From the NCBI GenBank assembly GCA_965644315.1, contig CBFFRQ010000055.1, forward strand, positions 237,650 to 301,649: a stretch of DNA of 64,000 nt, read 5' to 3'. The notes under the pieces were generated by a model that saw nothing but the letters and a program-made list of their open reading frames with translations, was not told the DNA's origin and ran no database searches. Source of the stretch: Caecitellus pseudoparvulus (lineage: Eukaryota > Bigyra: Bicosoecida). This document shows, piece after piece, positions 9,682 to 21,400 of the stretch. Position 1 is the stretch's first letter. Every line of letters starts with the position of its first letter. A program made the translations under genes and the position numbers.

Positions 9682-11680
9682 ATGGCTTGCTCTGTCCCTG
9701 CCTGGGGCATCATGACGGCCGTGTACTTGCAGGCCATGCTGACATCCTTGGTGATTTTCGGCTTTGCTGCGCTGGAGCCCATTCTGCTGGAACGAGGCCT
9801 GTACCACAGCAGGTGCCCGCCTGGCACGGCTGAGGAGGCCACTTGCCCGGCCCAGCTCGAGGCGGTGAATTTGCTGTTTGTGGTGAACTCCTCCGTTACA
9901 CTTGTCGCGGGTTTGATTGTGAATGGTGTGTACAGGCGGTGCTTGCCTGCGGGCAGGCTCGTGCGGAAATTGCATGCGTGAAAGCTCAGCTGTGTGCCTT
10001 TCACGCGCCCTACCGCTCGCCCTGGGCATGCACAGGCTGGATTATGGATCTGTATGGCATCAAAATTGCGTCCATTGTGGCCAATGTGTTCATGGTTGTT
10101 TCCTTCAGCATTCTGGCCGCCACGGCAGGTGGCTCCATCGGTACGAGCAGCATGCACGGACGCCTCGCTTCCGGGCCTTGCACCGCACCCCCACCTCCTT
10201 GCACCACGCTTGCTCAGGTGAAGAGGGCTGGTTAGTGGGCTTCACGCTGTTCGGTGCCGCTATCGGGCAGCTGGACTGTCTCTTCCACTTCGCCAACCTG
10301 TTCCCCGGCAACGAATCCCTCATCATCGGCAGCATCTCGGGGTTCAGTGACTCCTCCGCCCTCGTCTTCCTCATCTTCGCCACCCTCGTGCGGGCGGGCG
10401 TGGACCTGTCCCATGTCTTCATCGGCTACATCTGCACTGCCCTGCTGGCCAACCTCCTCTTCGCGGTGTTCTTGTGGCCTTGGTGGCCGGTGCCCGACAC
10501 ATCCACTGCCGAAGCCCTGCAAGACACCCCGGGAGCCTGTGCGGCAGGTGACCTGCCGCAGCGTGTGGGGGCAGAAGGAGAGCAGTTGGGCGGAGAGGAG
10601 GAGGGCACGCCCCCTGCAAACTCGGCCACGGCGGTGCCACTGCCAGACTCCGAGCACTCTGGGGCTGACGCAGCAGAACAAGGAACAGCGCCTTCGCCTG
10701 AACCTGCAGCATCGCAGTGGCCCCTGGCCGCCCTGCCGATCCGGCAGCAACTGTGCACGCCTCTCTTTCTGGCATGGCTGGTGTACTGCGCCACGAGCCT
10801 GCTGCGTTTCAACTTCTACATCGCCGCGTTGAACGAGCACCTGTCGTTTTTGGGGGACTCCAGCGGTGTGTACAGCGAAGTGTTCGGGGGACTGGCCTCT
10901 GCAGGGCTGGTGTTCGTGCTGGCTGTGGGACAGATCATGGACCGCCTGGGCCTGCACTCGGCTGTGCTGCTGGCCACCATCGTGGGCTGTGCCCTGTCCG
11001 CCATCACCCTCATCCCCAGCCTGCCCCTGCAGGTACTGGGCTTCCTCCTGGCGGTCCTGTACAGGGGCTTCGTCTTCACCCTGTACGCTGCCGTGCTCAT
11101 TCCCGAGTTTGGCGTCGGCGCGTATGGGCGCCTGTCAGGGGTGGTGGCGGTGGTGGCGGGTGGCCTGAGCTTCGTGCAGCAGCCGCTGGTGGAGATGTCC
11201 CTGCGCCACTTCGACGGCGACTTCACCGTCAGCAACAGCATCATGGCCGTCATCACCGCCTCCCACTTTGCCTTTGCCTGGTACTACTGGCGCCACAGGC
11301 AGGCTGCCGGGCTGGACGGGACGCACCCACTCTTCCTCGTGAGTTGCTTGCCATGTCGTGGCAAAGGTGGTGCTGAGCTCAGTGAAGAGGGCAGTGGCCG
11401 TAGCGAGTCTGAGGATGTGGAGGAGGAGGCTGTGTCTGATGGAGTGTCGGAGGATGTGTCGGAGGAGGAGGAGGATGAGGCTGTATCCGATGGCACGGAA
11501 GACGATGACGAGGAAGATGTGGTGCAGGTGGCTGGCGTGGAGGTGCAGGCATTGGAGGAGCATCCGCAGGTCGTGAGCACCGCATCAGGCGAGGAGCGAG
11601 GTGCTGACTCTGCCCCAGAGCCCACCTCGCCCCCAGCAGAAGCAGGGCCCCAAGAAGAGACCCTCAGCGAAGGCTCATGA
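9682..11680 (+). CDS. MFS transporter, SLC43-like (amino acid / nucleobase type)
   Basis: Exons 9682-9925, 10036-10140 and 10218-11680 give 603 residues, with GT-AG introns of 110 and 77 nt. Twelve hydrophobic segments are expected in two sets of six, separated by an acidic, Ala/Pro-rich cytoplasmic loop (about residues 255-350). The SLC43 (LAT3/LAT4/ENBT1) hallmarks are visible: a GWIMDLYG loop after TM2, and FTLFGAAIGQLDCLFHFANL followed by LFPGNESLIIGSISGFSDSS, matching the family's NLFP...SGxxDSSALVF pattern. The last 90 residues form a highly acidic tail (SEDVSEEEEDEAVSDGTEDD), probably cytosolic. SLC43 members move neutral amino acids or nucleobases across the plasma membrane; the substrate here cannot be read from sequence. 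The start at 9682 (MACSVPAWGI) is chosen because TM1 begins soon after it; 9712 is the alternative. Confidence 0.75.
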
Positions 11681-11928
11681 AGATTCTAGGATGACTCTTT
11701 CAGTCAGGCACCGTAGCAGCCCACCCAAGTCTTAACTAGAGCCACCAGGGCTGGTGTGCGCGGGGAAGCGCGGGTGACCGAAACCACTCCAACGCAGCAT
11801 TCCGCCGCTCAAGGCAGTCCACAATGCATGTTAAGTTCCAGCGACAGGGATGCAGGCAGGCACATTTTTTATGTCTTTCCATCCCTCTGCCGCCCCCCGG
11901 CTCCTTCTGTGGAAGTGTTGCCGCCCAA

Positions 11929-14185
11929 ATGGCGGCAGCCAGTGGAGGCGGCCCGGAGACGCTCAAGGCAGCGGTGCGAGAGGGCGTGCCGCCTCAGCTG
12001 CGCAGACAACTATGGCTTACCCTCTCCGGAGTTCATCATGATGAGACAAAGGAATACATGCATGCTTGTTCCCGGGTCTTTGGAACTGCAGACGCCTTGC
12101 CTGACAAACTCTTCAGCGTGCGTGTCGATTTCCGCAGCTGCTCACAGGCCACGCAAGCGCTGACAATGGCCCCCACAGGTTCCCTTCCTCGGAGCTGAGC
12201 CGATGACTGTGCCAGACAGTTGTGTGCACTTGTCCAAGCAGCCCAGCATGGCGATGTCCTCCGCCCATGACCGCGTCGTCTGCCTGCTCAGTTCATGCCT
12301 GGCTCTGCGGCACTGCCCCATGGTGCCACACCTGGCCATGGTGCTGCTGCACCACACCAACGAGGCAGAGACTTTCGCGATCATCAAGTCTCTGTACCGC
12401 AAGGGGGGGTTGGGTGTGGCTGGCGTCAGCTCTGTCGACACGGGTGCTGGCGGGGCGGGAAGCACGTTGCGCATGTTTCTCACAACGCAGCAGGAGGAGG
12501 CCGCCTTCGTGGAGACCTTCATCGTGAGTGGCGCTGCACGCAAGGACGCCTGCGATCCTGCACTATCTCCGCTCCCTCGGCAGGGCATGGTGAAGAACCA
12601 CTTCCCGAAGCTGCACGGCCACATCGCGGCCCTCATCAAAGCCGGCCACCACAGCGTGTCACACTGCTTCCTGAGCTGGTTCAGGGGCTTCTTCACGGGG
12701 TGGCTCCCCCATGCTGATGTCGTGCGCATTGTGGACTTGTACTTGGCCGAGGGGAGCAAGGTGCTGCTTCGTGTGGGACTGGGCTGGCTCAAGGCCCGCA
12801 AGCGGAAGGTGAGATGTGCACTGCGCCAGCGGGGTGCACACCGTGCAAGCCCCCCCCTTCTGCCTCTGTCACAGCTGAAAACCTGCGCCGACGGCCACTC
12901 GTTCGAGATGTGCCTGCGAGATTGGCCCATAGGTGGGCCCACCGCTTCGGGTGACGCTCCCTACCGACTGTCGGCCTTGCTGGCTGAGGCGTTTGCGCTG
13001 AAGCGCATCGCGAAAGCCGACATCCAACGCGCCATGGCAGCCTACCTGGAAGCCGCTAAAGACACCGCCCCCGCGAAGGTGGAGGCCCAGTGGCAGTGCC
13101 CCCTGCTCCTGCGCCCCAGCGCCCTGCTGGGGGGTGCGGGGGGGGGTACGGAGGCAGCGCTGAAGCCGCTGTACCAGCCGCCGCCCCCAAGCACATCACG
13201 CACCTCTGCCCTGGTCACGCCCACTTGGGAGTCCCGCCTGACCTTGCTGGCACCCGAGTTCCCGCCACACACCCCCTCCCAACTGGCCCAGTGGCTCTCG
13301 GACCAACCCGGCATCCCACCGTCCTCTCCCGCCGCCCCCCTCGCGGTGGGCCCATCACGTTGCTTGGCGTTGCTGCCAAGTGCCACTGCCCTGCACGCCA
13401 CCTTCCCTGCCAAGTTCAAGGCAAGCCACCTGCTGCCCGTGTACAGCAGCGCCAGCCACGTGAATTCGCTGCAGACGCTGTACGCTCACACGCACGGCAT
13501 GGCTCCCGTCGTGCTGCTGCTGCAAGTGGCAGTGGCAGTCCCTGTGATGCCCTTGCCAGCTGCTGCGGCAGCAACGGAGCCTGCAGCCACTGAGGCACCG
13601 CAAACACTCAGCGTACAGTTCACCCTGGCAGTGCTGTCCACGGCAGGGCTGCAGGCTCCAGGGCAGGGTATGCCAGGGAGCGGCTCCTGGACAGGCAGCC
13701 TGGCTGACGTGGTGTTCCAGCTGCAGCCTGAGATCGCGCGTTTTTCCACCATGTCCAGCGTCGGGCAGCGGCCTCAGTTGGGCTCTGCCTGTCTGGGCAC
13801 GCCTCACAAGCAGCGCTTCACCAAGGAGCGTTTTTTGTGGTGCAGTGACTCGGCGCTCGTGCTGGGCGGAGCTGGTGTGGGCGAAGCCGACGCTCCGGCA
13901 CTGACCCTTTCCCAGGACCTGGAGCGCTGCCGAATCAGTGGGCGGTGGCTGGCTGACCTGGGCCTCCTGGCCGGCACTGCCCCTGCACCTGACCAGCCCG
14001 CCCGTCTGCCTAGCGAAGTGTCCGGCACTGTGGGTGGTGTGGAGGCACTTGCCCTCGTGCATGCGGGCGGTGGAGTGGAGACGTTGCCGGCCCACAAGGC
14101 AGCCAAGGCGGCAGGCAATGCCGCCAAGGCCCTTGCCCTGGCAGCCCGTGCCTATGCCGAGGCGGCTGCAGTGCAGGGAGAGTAG
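11929..14185 (+). CDS. TBC plus TLDc domain protein (TBC1D24-like architecture)
   Basis: Exons 11929-12117, 12179-12523, 12584-12808 and 12875-14185 give 689 residues, with introns of 60-66 nt. The N-terminal half is a Rab-GAP (TBC) domain: REGVPPQLRRQLWLTLSGV opens it and FLSWFRGFFTGWLP with IVDLYLAEGSKVLLRVGL closes it. The two catalytic fingers of active Rab-GAPs are not evident. No IxxDxxR motif is seen, and the place of YxQ reads CPMVPHLAMVLLHH. The C-terminal half (about residues 415-610) is a TLDc domain: LLPVYSSASHVNSLQTLY, GSLADVVFQLQPEIARFS, and CSDSALVLGGAG followed by ALTLSQDLERC. The TBC-TLDc order is that of TBC1D24/Skywalker, which acts in vesicle traffic with phosphoinositide binding, and in oxidation resistance via TLDc (family knowledge). 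The protein is followed by an Ala-rich tail. The stop lies 82 bp from the convergent thymidylate kinase stop. Confidence 0.8.
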
Positions 14186-14267
14186 ACTGGGTGTGTGTAG
14201 CAGGACACGCAAGTCGCTCTACGTGGAAGCGGGGGGGGGTGCATTTTCCGGGCCGGGCTGCGGCGAG

Positions 14268-15142
<875 letters not shown>

Positions 15143-15266
15143 TGGCGTAGCCTAGCTGATGAAAGAAACAGTGCACGCAGCTTGGCCGTTGAAATGCCAT
15201 GGAGGGCGCATGGCAGTGGTGTTGGGGTTTGGCTGGCGCACGTGACTGGCGCTGACTGCATTGGCG

Positions 15267-16799
15267 TCACCCCGGCTTGCCCATTTGCCGCAGCAGGCGA
15301 CTGTACTGCGCCGTGCGCTGGCCCTTGGCGTCGCGCACGAGAATGATGTGCTGCGTTGCCCCATCCGGTACATGCATGGCTGCCTGGGGCAGGCGCTTAG
15401 CGAGGGCAGCAGACTCTGCCGCCGGCCCCGTCAGCGGCAGCGCCACGGCCGGCGCCACTGCCTGGCTTGGCCCCGGCTCATCCAGCGTGCCCTCCCAGCA
15501 CATTTCATGGCTAGTGTTGGGCGGTGGTGTCATGGCTTGGCGCGCAAGGCACACTCCGGGCGCCAAGGCGGCCGGCTCCAACGCCCACGGAGGGGGGGCG
15601 TACACACCCTCCTCCCCCCCCGCACACCCCTGCACCCTTGCGCGCTTGGTCGACTCGCCTGTCCGCGGTGACTCAGTGGCTGCGCAGGGGGAGCTCCCTG
15701 CACCCCCCTGCACCGCCCCTGGCGAGTCGCCTTGGCGCTTGCACACCATGACGAAGAACAGCACAGGCTTGCCCTGACGTGGAATGACGTCATATACTGC
15801 CACGACACGCAGCCCCGCAGCGGTCGCTGCGTCGAAGCTGCGCTGCCGATTCAAATTCGCGTTGCAAACCACGAACGTTCCGCCAGGCGCCAACCACCTG
15901 GCGGCCGCCTGGCAGTACACTTCGATGCCCCCGCGGACCTCGCTAAGGCAAGCATTCGTTTCGTTGCGGTTGGTTTGCGGTGCAGTGGCGGGGTCGAAGT
16001 AGGGGGGTGTGCCAGTGATGAGCGGGAACGCAGCCGAGGCCGGCAACGCAGCAGGGTCTCGCAGGTCACCCCGCACGACGGTGATGCGGGGAGGGGTGGC
16101 CACCTCCCCGCTGGACCCCCCCCCCATCCAGCCACAGGTCTGAGCCACGCGCGCAGAGCCCACGTTGTACGCGGCTGAACGCAGCGCCATGGCGTGGCGT
16201 GACTCCTGAGCCTCCAACCCCACGCACACCGCCTGGGGCAGGCTCCACGCCAACATGTGCAGAACGGAGCCGATGCCGCAGCCAATGTCCAAGACACGGG
16301 GGGGGTCAGCGGACCCGGGTGCGTGCCTGCAAGCCCACCAGTGCCGTGTGCCTTGGGGCGTGCCGGGCGTGCCAGGGGCCAGCCCTGCCACCGCCTGAGC
16401 TACCCACGCCGTGACAACATCGTCGGTGGAGTACCGGTGGGCGTTCACGCCCTGTAGCAGCTTCCAGTTGCCAGTCAAGAAACACACCTCCGTGTCCCCG
16501 CTATCCACAGTCTCAATGCTGCTTGTGGGCGCCACAATGTCCCCGGGCTGCCCCACCTCCGCGTGCGGGAAGGGGCCGGGAGCCAGGTACGACGAAAACT
16601 GCTTCACACTCCGGGCACGCTTGCGTTTGCGCTGGGAGCGGGGAATGTGCCCTGCACCCTTACACGCAGGACATGGCGCTCCTTTCTTCCAGCTGTGCTT
16701 GCCGCTGCCGTGGCACTTGTAGCAGGACTGCGTCGGAGTCTGCTGCACGACCGGCAAACTGCCTGCGGAAATCGCTTCTCCAGCCGCCTCGGCAGCCAT
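15267..16799 (-). CDS. CxxCxGxG zinc-finger plus TrmN6-like N6-adenine methyltransferase
   Basis: An uninterrupted ORF of 510 residues starting MAAEAAGEAISAGS. Residues about 26-50 hold two CxxCxGxG elements (CYKCHGSGKHSWKKGAPCPA, then CKGAG), the zinc-binding pattern of DnaJ-type zinc fingers, followed by a basic stretch (RSQRKRKRARS). Residues about 80-330 form a class I SAM methyltransferase: a bait motif ETVDSGDTEVCFLTGNWKLL, motif I VLDIGCGIGSVLHMLAW, the acidic residue ending beta-2 in VCVGLEAQ, and the catalytic motif TGTPPYFDP, where bacterial TrmN6 has NPPY/F. TrmN6 methylates A37 of tRNA1(Val) in bacteria, and this is the closest family I can name. The C-terminal 180 residues are low complexity except for the last 45 (HIILVRDAKGQRTAQYSRLL). 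It lies head-to-tail with the splicing-factor gene, with an 88-bp gap. Confidence 0.7.
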   Translation of the reverse strand: MAAEAAGEAISAGSLPVVQQTPTQSCYKCHGSGKHSWKKGAPCPACKGAGHIPRSQRKRKRARSVKQFSSYLAPGPFPHAEVGQPGDIVAPTSSIETVDSGDTEVCFLTGNWKLLQGVNAHRYSTDDVVTAWVAQAVAGLAPGTPGTPQGTRHWWACRHAPGSADPPRVLDIGCGIGSVLHMLAWSLPQAVCVGLEAQESRHAMALRSAAYNVGSARVAQTCGWMGGGSSGEVATPPRITVVRGDLRDPAALPASAAFPLITGTPPYFDPATAPQTNRNETNACLSEVRGGIEVYCQAAARWLAPGGTFVVCNANLNRQRSFDAATAAGLRVVAVYDVIPRQGKPVLFFVMVCKRQGDSPGAVQGGAGSSPCAATESPRTGESTKRARVQGCAGGEEGVYAPPPWALEPAALAPGVCLARQAMTPPPNTSHEMCWEGTLDEPGPSQAVAPAVALPLTGPAAESAALAKRLPQAAMHVPDGATQHIILVRDAKGQRTAQYSRLLRQMGKPG

Positions 16800-16887
16800 G
16801 GTACAGAGCAATGGGGCACTCAGTGAAGGCAGGTGGTGCGTCAGGGACACACATGCAGTGCATTTTGGGTCAGCACGCCCCCCTGCC

Positions 16888-18111
16888 TCACGCAAGGGAG
16901 CTCCTTGCCCCCATGTTGGAGGGGTCCATGCTGGGGTACAACGCGCCGCCTGCTGGTGCTGGGCGCTCCCTCCCCCGGCGATCCACACGCGAGCCGCCTC
17001 CCCGAGGCCTGCCCGCACCCCGTGCTCCTGGCGCAGGGGGCATGGGCATGCCAGGCGGCGGCGGCATGGGCGGCAAGGGCGCGCCTCCCGCAGCCACCAG
17101 TGCCGGCGCTGGAGCTGGCGCCGGCGTCGCGGCACCACCACCAGGCGCCTTGCCTGACCGGCGAGACCAGTCCACGCGCAGCGGCTCCCCTGCCACTGTG
17201 AGCAGGGAGCCCGTGGCAGCAGCAGCCGCCTCGGCAGCCGCCCGCGACGCGAAGTCCACGAAGGCGCAGTTGGAGGCGGGCACGATGGAGACGCGAGCGA
17301 TGGGCCCATGCCCCGCCAGTGCCTCTCGCAGGGCTGTCTCGGACACGGCGTCCGACACGCCGCCAAACCACAGGGTGGTGATGGACGGGTCTGCCGGCGG
17401 CTCCAGCGCCTTCTTCGTGCCGCCCGTCTTCCACTTGTCCAGCTGGCGCGTGGCCACAGCGTCGTCCACGCCGTAAAACCGGTCGCGAATGCTGTTGTGG
17501 ATGCTCTTGCCGTCCTTGATCCAGTGAGACGGCTGCGGGCCTGTGCGGTACGGGTTGTCTGCGCCCCGCGTCCCCTCGCCCTTGGCAGCCATGGTGTCGA
17601 ACTTGGGCAGGTTCCGGGAGTAGTCTGGCCCGCGTCTGTTCCGGGCCTGCATCATGCGCAGCAGCTCAGCGTGAGCGTCGGGCGGCACGCCAGGCAACGG
17701 GTCACCCCCCGACGCTACGGCAGCCTGCATCTGGCTGGTCTGGTAGTCCTGCATGACTGCTGACGTGGCCATGGCAGTGATGCTGCCGCCGTGCTTCTTG
17801 AGGATGGCGTTGCGCACCGCCACCGGCACGCCGTACACCAGATCGTGCAGGCAGCACTGGCACACACGCTGCGACCGGGAGCAGATGTTGCACACGACAT
17901 TGACCTTGAAACGCCCCTTAGTGCCGGCCTTCCACCTGAACTCGGTCATGGGCCGTCCACAAGAGTTGCAGGCTTTGGCGGCTGGCTTGCGGGTCATGCG
18001 CACCATCGGGTTGTCGCCAAGGCACACCTCACACAGCGTTGGCTTCTTCACGTCAGCTTCCCCTGCCAGCATTGTGGGGTCTGACTTCACCCGCATGCCA
18101 CGTTCTGACAT
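16888..18111 (-). CDS. RBM22/Ecm2(Slt11)-like pre-mRNA splicing factor
   Basis: A single-exon ORF of 407 residues. The N-terminal zinc-binding module of the RBM22/Ecm2 family is intact: CEVCLGDNPMVRMTR, then KACNSCGRPMTEFRW, VVCNICSRSQRVCQCC and LHDLVYGVPVAVRNA. This module sits against U6 snRNA and the catalytic core of the spliceosome in the NTC-related complex. Residues about 195-225 carry the family's IRDRFYGVDDAVATRQLDKW segment, followed by an RRM (TTLWFGGVSDAVSETALREA, then NCAFVDFASRAAAEAA and VAGEPLRVDWSRR). The tail is Pro/Gly-rich with an RGG-like patch. The CCCH zinc finger that human RBM22 has just before the IxDRYYG segment is absent, which makes the protein more like yeast Ecm2 in layout. 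The start MSERGMRVKSD is the only ATG before the zinc module. Confidence 0.85.
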   Translation of the reverse strand: MSERGMRVKSDPTMLAGEADVKKPTLCEVCLGDNPMVRMTRKPAAKACNSCGRPMTEFRWKAGTKGRFKVNVVCNICSRSQRVCQCCLHDLVYGVPVAVRNAILKKHGGSITAMATSAVMQDYQTSQMQAAVASGGDPLPGVPPDAHAELLRMMQARNRRGPDYSRNLPKFDTMAAKGEGTRGADNPYRTGPQPSHWIKDGKSIHNSIRDRFYGVDDAVATRQLDKWKTGGTKKALEPPADPSITTLWFGGVSDAVSETALREALAGHGPIARVSIVPASNCAFVDFASRAAAEAAAAATGSLLTVAGEPLRVDWSRRSGKAPGGGAATPAPAPAPALVAAGGAPLPPMPPPPGMPMPPAPGARGAGRPRGGGSRVDRRGRERPAPAGGALYPSMDPSNMGARSSLA

Positions 18112-18459
18112 GATGACTGGGTGTGCGCGGTTGGCCCCGGTTCAGCTGCTGTCAACGGCACCAACCCAACGTGGGCTGACAGTCTGCGTTTCGACTGAAA
18201 CGCCGGACACTTGCGCGCCCACAGGAATCGACCGTTGAATGGTTCCCACCACAGCCGACGCGGGCAAGCAAAACCAAACTCTTTCATTCCCCATGCACCA
18301 TGCGTCGGGAGAACTTCAATTTTTGCGGTGATCGGTACACCTGCAGTATCGCAAGAACTCCACGTGCCCGCGTGCTGGCCAAACGCTATGGTCAAGCCGA
18401 ACATCTCGGGAAGCGGCATCCATCACGCACCACCTCAGAGGAGAGCATGAGAACTACAT
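18112..18459. other. Intergenic region upstream of splicing factor, downstream of myosin
   Basis: 348 bp lie between the start of the RBM22-like gene and the stop of the myosin gene, both on the minus strand. The region should contain the promoter of the splicing-factor gene and the myosin 3' UTR. Base composition is visibly lower in GC than the flanks. No ORF of interest, repeat or RNA gene is apparent. Confidence 0.4.
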
Positions 18460-21400
18460 TCATGCACGTCGAATAAACCCACTCTGGCCTCCCCGGTCAC
18501 TTCCCAGTTCCAGCCGCTCCACAGCACGTCGCCGCCTCATCCGCATGAGCACGTGGGCAGCCGCTGCTTTGGACTTTGCCGTGCTTCGAGGACTCTGCGA
18601 CTTTCTCACTTCTTCCACGTGTCGACGGTGGCATCTCACGCTCTGTACCTGCTCGGGGTCTACGGGGCGCCGGGGCCGCGCGAGCTCCGCTGCCTTGCTG
18701 CGCTGCTTTGCAGGGGAAACGGATGAGCGCCTTGGCGACGCGCCAGAGTGAAGCGCTTGACGGCGGGAGCTGGTGCAATCCGCTGGGGATTCCTCAAGCT
18801 TGCTTACTGAGCTTCCTTCCTGGTCCCAAGTCAACGATGAGCTTGAACTACGTCGTCGTTGTGCGTGGACCCACTCCGTGAACGCATCAAGGGTGGCATC
18901 TCGTTGTGGCATGACCACAAGCTGCTGGTGAAGATGGTCCGTGGTCTCCTGCACGAGTCGCTGCACTTGGGGGTCATCCAGAACTGCACTGCTGCGTGAG
19001 CTGGCTGCCTTGTAGGAGTCATGCTGCTCTGCTACGTGCTCTTGCACCAAGGCCGCCTTCTCACACACTTGTTTGGCACTTGCGTGAATAACAGTCAGGG
19101 CTGTGTGGGACGGAGATGGCTGTGCTGTTTCTGGAGCACTCGGAGGGCGAGCCTTGGTCGTCACCAGGCGAAGACGCTGCATCGCCTGGCCGAGCCGAAA
19201 GCCACCCAAGCCCGGTGAACCACCGCTTGTGGGCTTTGCTACCCTCCCACGGTGTTCCTTGTCTCGCGCTTGGGCCTGTGGTGGTTGCTTGGAGCGCAGG
19301 AAACGCGCCGCTTCTTCAATCGATACTGGCGCTGTCGCCACACTGTCAACTTGCGGGCCTTCCTCGGCCCCCGCAGCTTCGCCCCGCTCGTCGGACACCG
19401 CAAGCTCCACCTCAGGCAGTGCACATTCGCTCCATTCGTGCTCCTGCTCGCCTGGAATACCCTCACGCAGCGTTTTCAGCCCTGCTTCAACAGCAGACCT
19501 TGACGTAGCACCGTCCTTCAAAGTCGCCAAGCTGCAGCTCTGCAGCATGGCAGAGCTACGCGCTGCAAGGTGCTCCAGAGGTTTCAACTGCTCCACTTTG
19601 ACTTGTGCACATATCGAATGCAGCTCTCTCCCGATAAGGCTCAGAATCCGCGCAAGTTGCGACACTAGCGGCGATACTTGCTGCAGGTACTCCTCCAAGG
19701 ACAAGCCTTCCTCATGCAGCTCCTGTGCTCTTTGCCACAGGTGAAGGATGGAAGACGGTGAAACTGCAGCCATCTTGCTTGCCGACAGTGTCACGTCCCA
19801 TTCCAATGCATGAGACAGGGCTTCATTGCACTCGTTCCAAGCGGCTTCCACGAAGCTGGCCCGCTCTCCGACACGTTTGCTGTACAGCATGGCGGACCTG
19901 CATGACGCAATCTCAGTTTCAGCAATTTTGCACAGGTCTCTGAACCCACACTTCAGCACCTTGTTTAGCCACCGACACAGTTCGTGGGCACTGCAGCTGC
20001 GCGAGCAAAGAGCCAACTCGCAGCAAACAGACAGTGCGCCCGAGACCGAGCATCGGGCAGCTGCCAATGCCCTGTGTCGAGCGGCTGGGCTAGCATCAGC
20101 TGGAAGGGCAAGACAGTGTGACACATCCTCAGCCCAGGCTGAGAGACACTCAAGTGCTCTGTCTCCTCGCTCAACGGCACCTGCCAGGGCCTCATACAGC
20201 AATTCACGGTCTGGTTCAGATCCACGCATGCTGCGCACGAACGCGTCAGCTTGCGCACTGGAACCCATGGCCTGATCTCCATGAAGCACGGAATGGAGTT
20301 CCTTAGCGTGGATTCCACTCAGAGCTAAGGCCTCGTGCAGCATTGCGTGCTCAGTAATCCGCTCAGGGACATCCTGCAGTGTCGGCACGGCTGCTTGGGG
20401 GAGCTGCTTAGCGGCATCACGCATACAGCCAAGAGCGGCTGTGTGGATGGCAAGGTTCATATGATGAAGACGCTCAACAGCCTGTCTGAGTGCACTGATC
20501 GAAGCCCCTGCAGACTTGCCCGTTTGGAGTGGGGCCTGCCCGTGGCCTCGGCCCACAAGTAGGCCGTGCAGCATCTCTGCTCGATCTACGGACTTCTCAC
20601 ATGCTTCGCAGATTCTGACCACCTTGTCCAAGCATGCTTCAGAGGCAGGTATGTTGCAGCAAGCTAGACTCTCGGCAAACTCATGCAGTAGTTTTTGGGA
20701 CTGGTGAAGTGCCTTGGCAAGCACAGTTGACCCACGCACTGGCTCTGAGGCCTGCTCCCGCTCCGCATGCAGGCACGTGCAGCGGCTTTGAAGGCTGTCG
20801 AGGACGTCATGGAGTCGCTTTACATCCAGAGCACTTGCCCGCTGGGTCTCCTCCTGATCCCTACCAGCCCGCTTGGTTTGGGGAGCGACCTCGCGAGCTG
20901 ATGAAATTGCGAACTGGCGCGCTGCGGACAAACTACTCTGCTCAACGTCCGCCACTAACCCAATCACTGCTGCAACAGAAGTAGACAGCGTGGAAAGCGG
21001 TAAGATCCCAAGAATCGTTGGCGGGATGGCCCGCAGACTGCTCCAAGTGGACTCGGTTGCCTGGCCTCTTCGTGAGCGGCGCCTGCTTCTCAGGTGCGAG
21101 GTGCGAGCGTGGCGGATTTCTTGCTCGGCAGCAGCCCCTGACAGGACCAGGCCAGACACGTGCATGACTAGTGTGCTTGCCTGTTCTGGGTCCTTGATTC
21201 GCATGGTGTCGTCCTCTGGTTCAGCGCGGTCGCACTTGGGACTTGCATGCCAAAACCGTGCCACCACCCTCTGGGTGGAGGCCAGAGCCGCCCGTGAGCT
21301 GTCGACTAAGGTTTCCAGCTTGTTGATTGCCGTCTGGGATGAAAATGTTACCTCGTGTTGCTTCAGAAGAGTCACCAATTCAGCTGACTTGTCCAGCGTG

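Noticed and set aside
8995-10029. 344-codon minus-strand ORF overlapping the MFS gene
   Set aside because: It is antisense to spliced transporter exons, and its end overlaps the PH-like exon in another frame; the composition is not protein-like.
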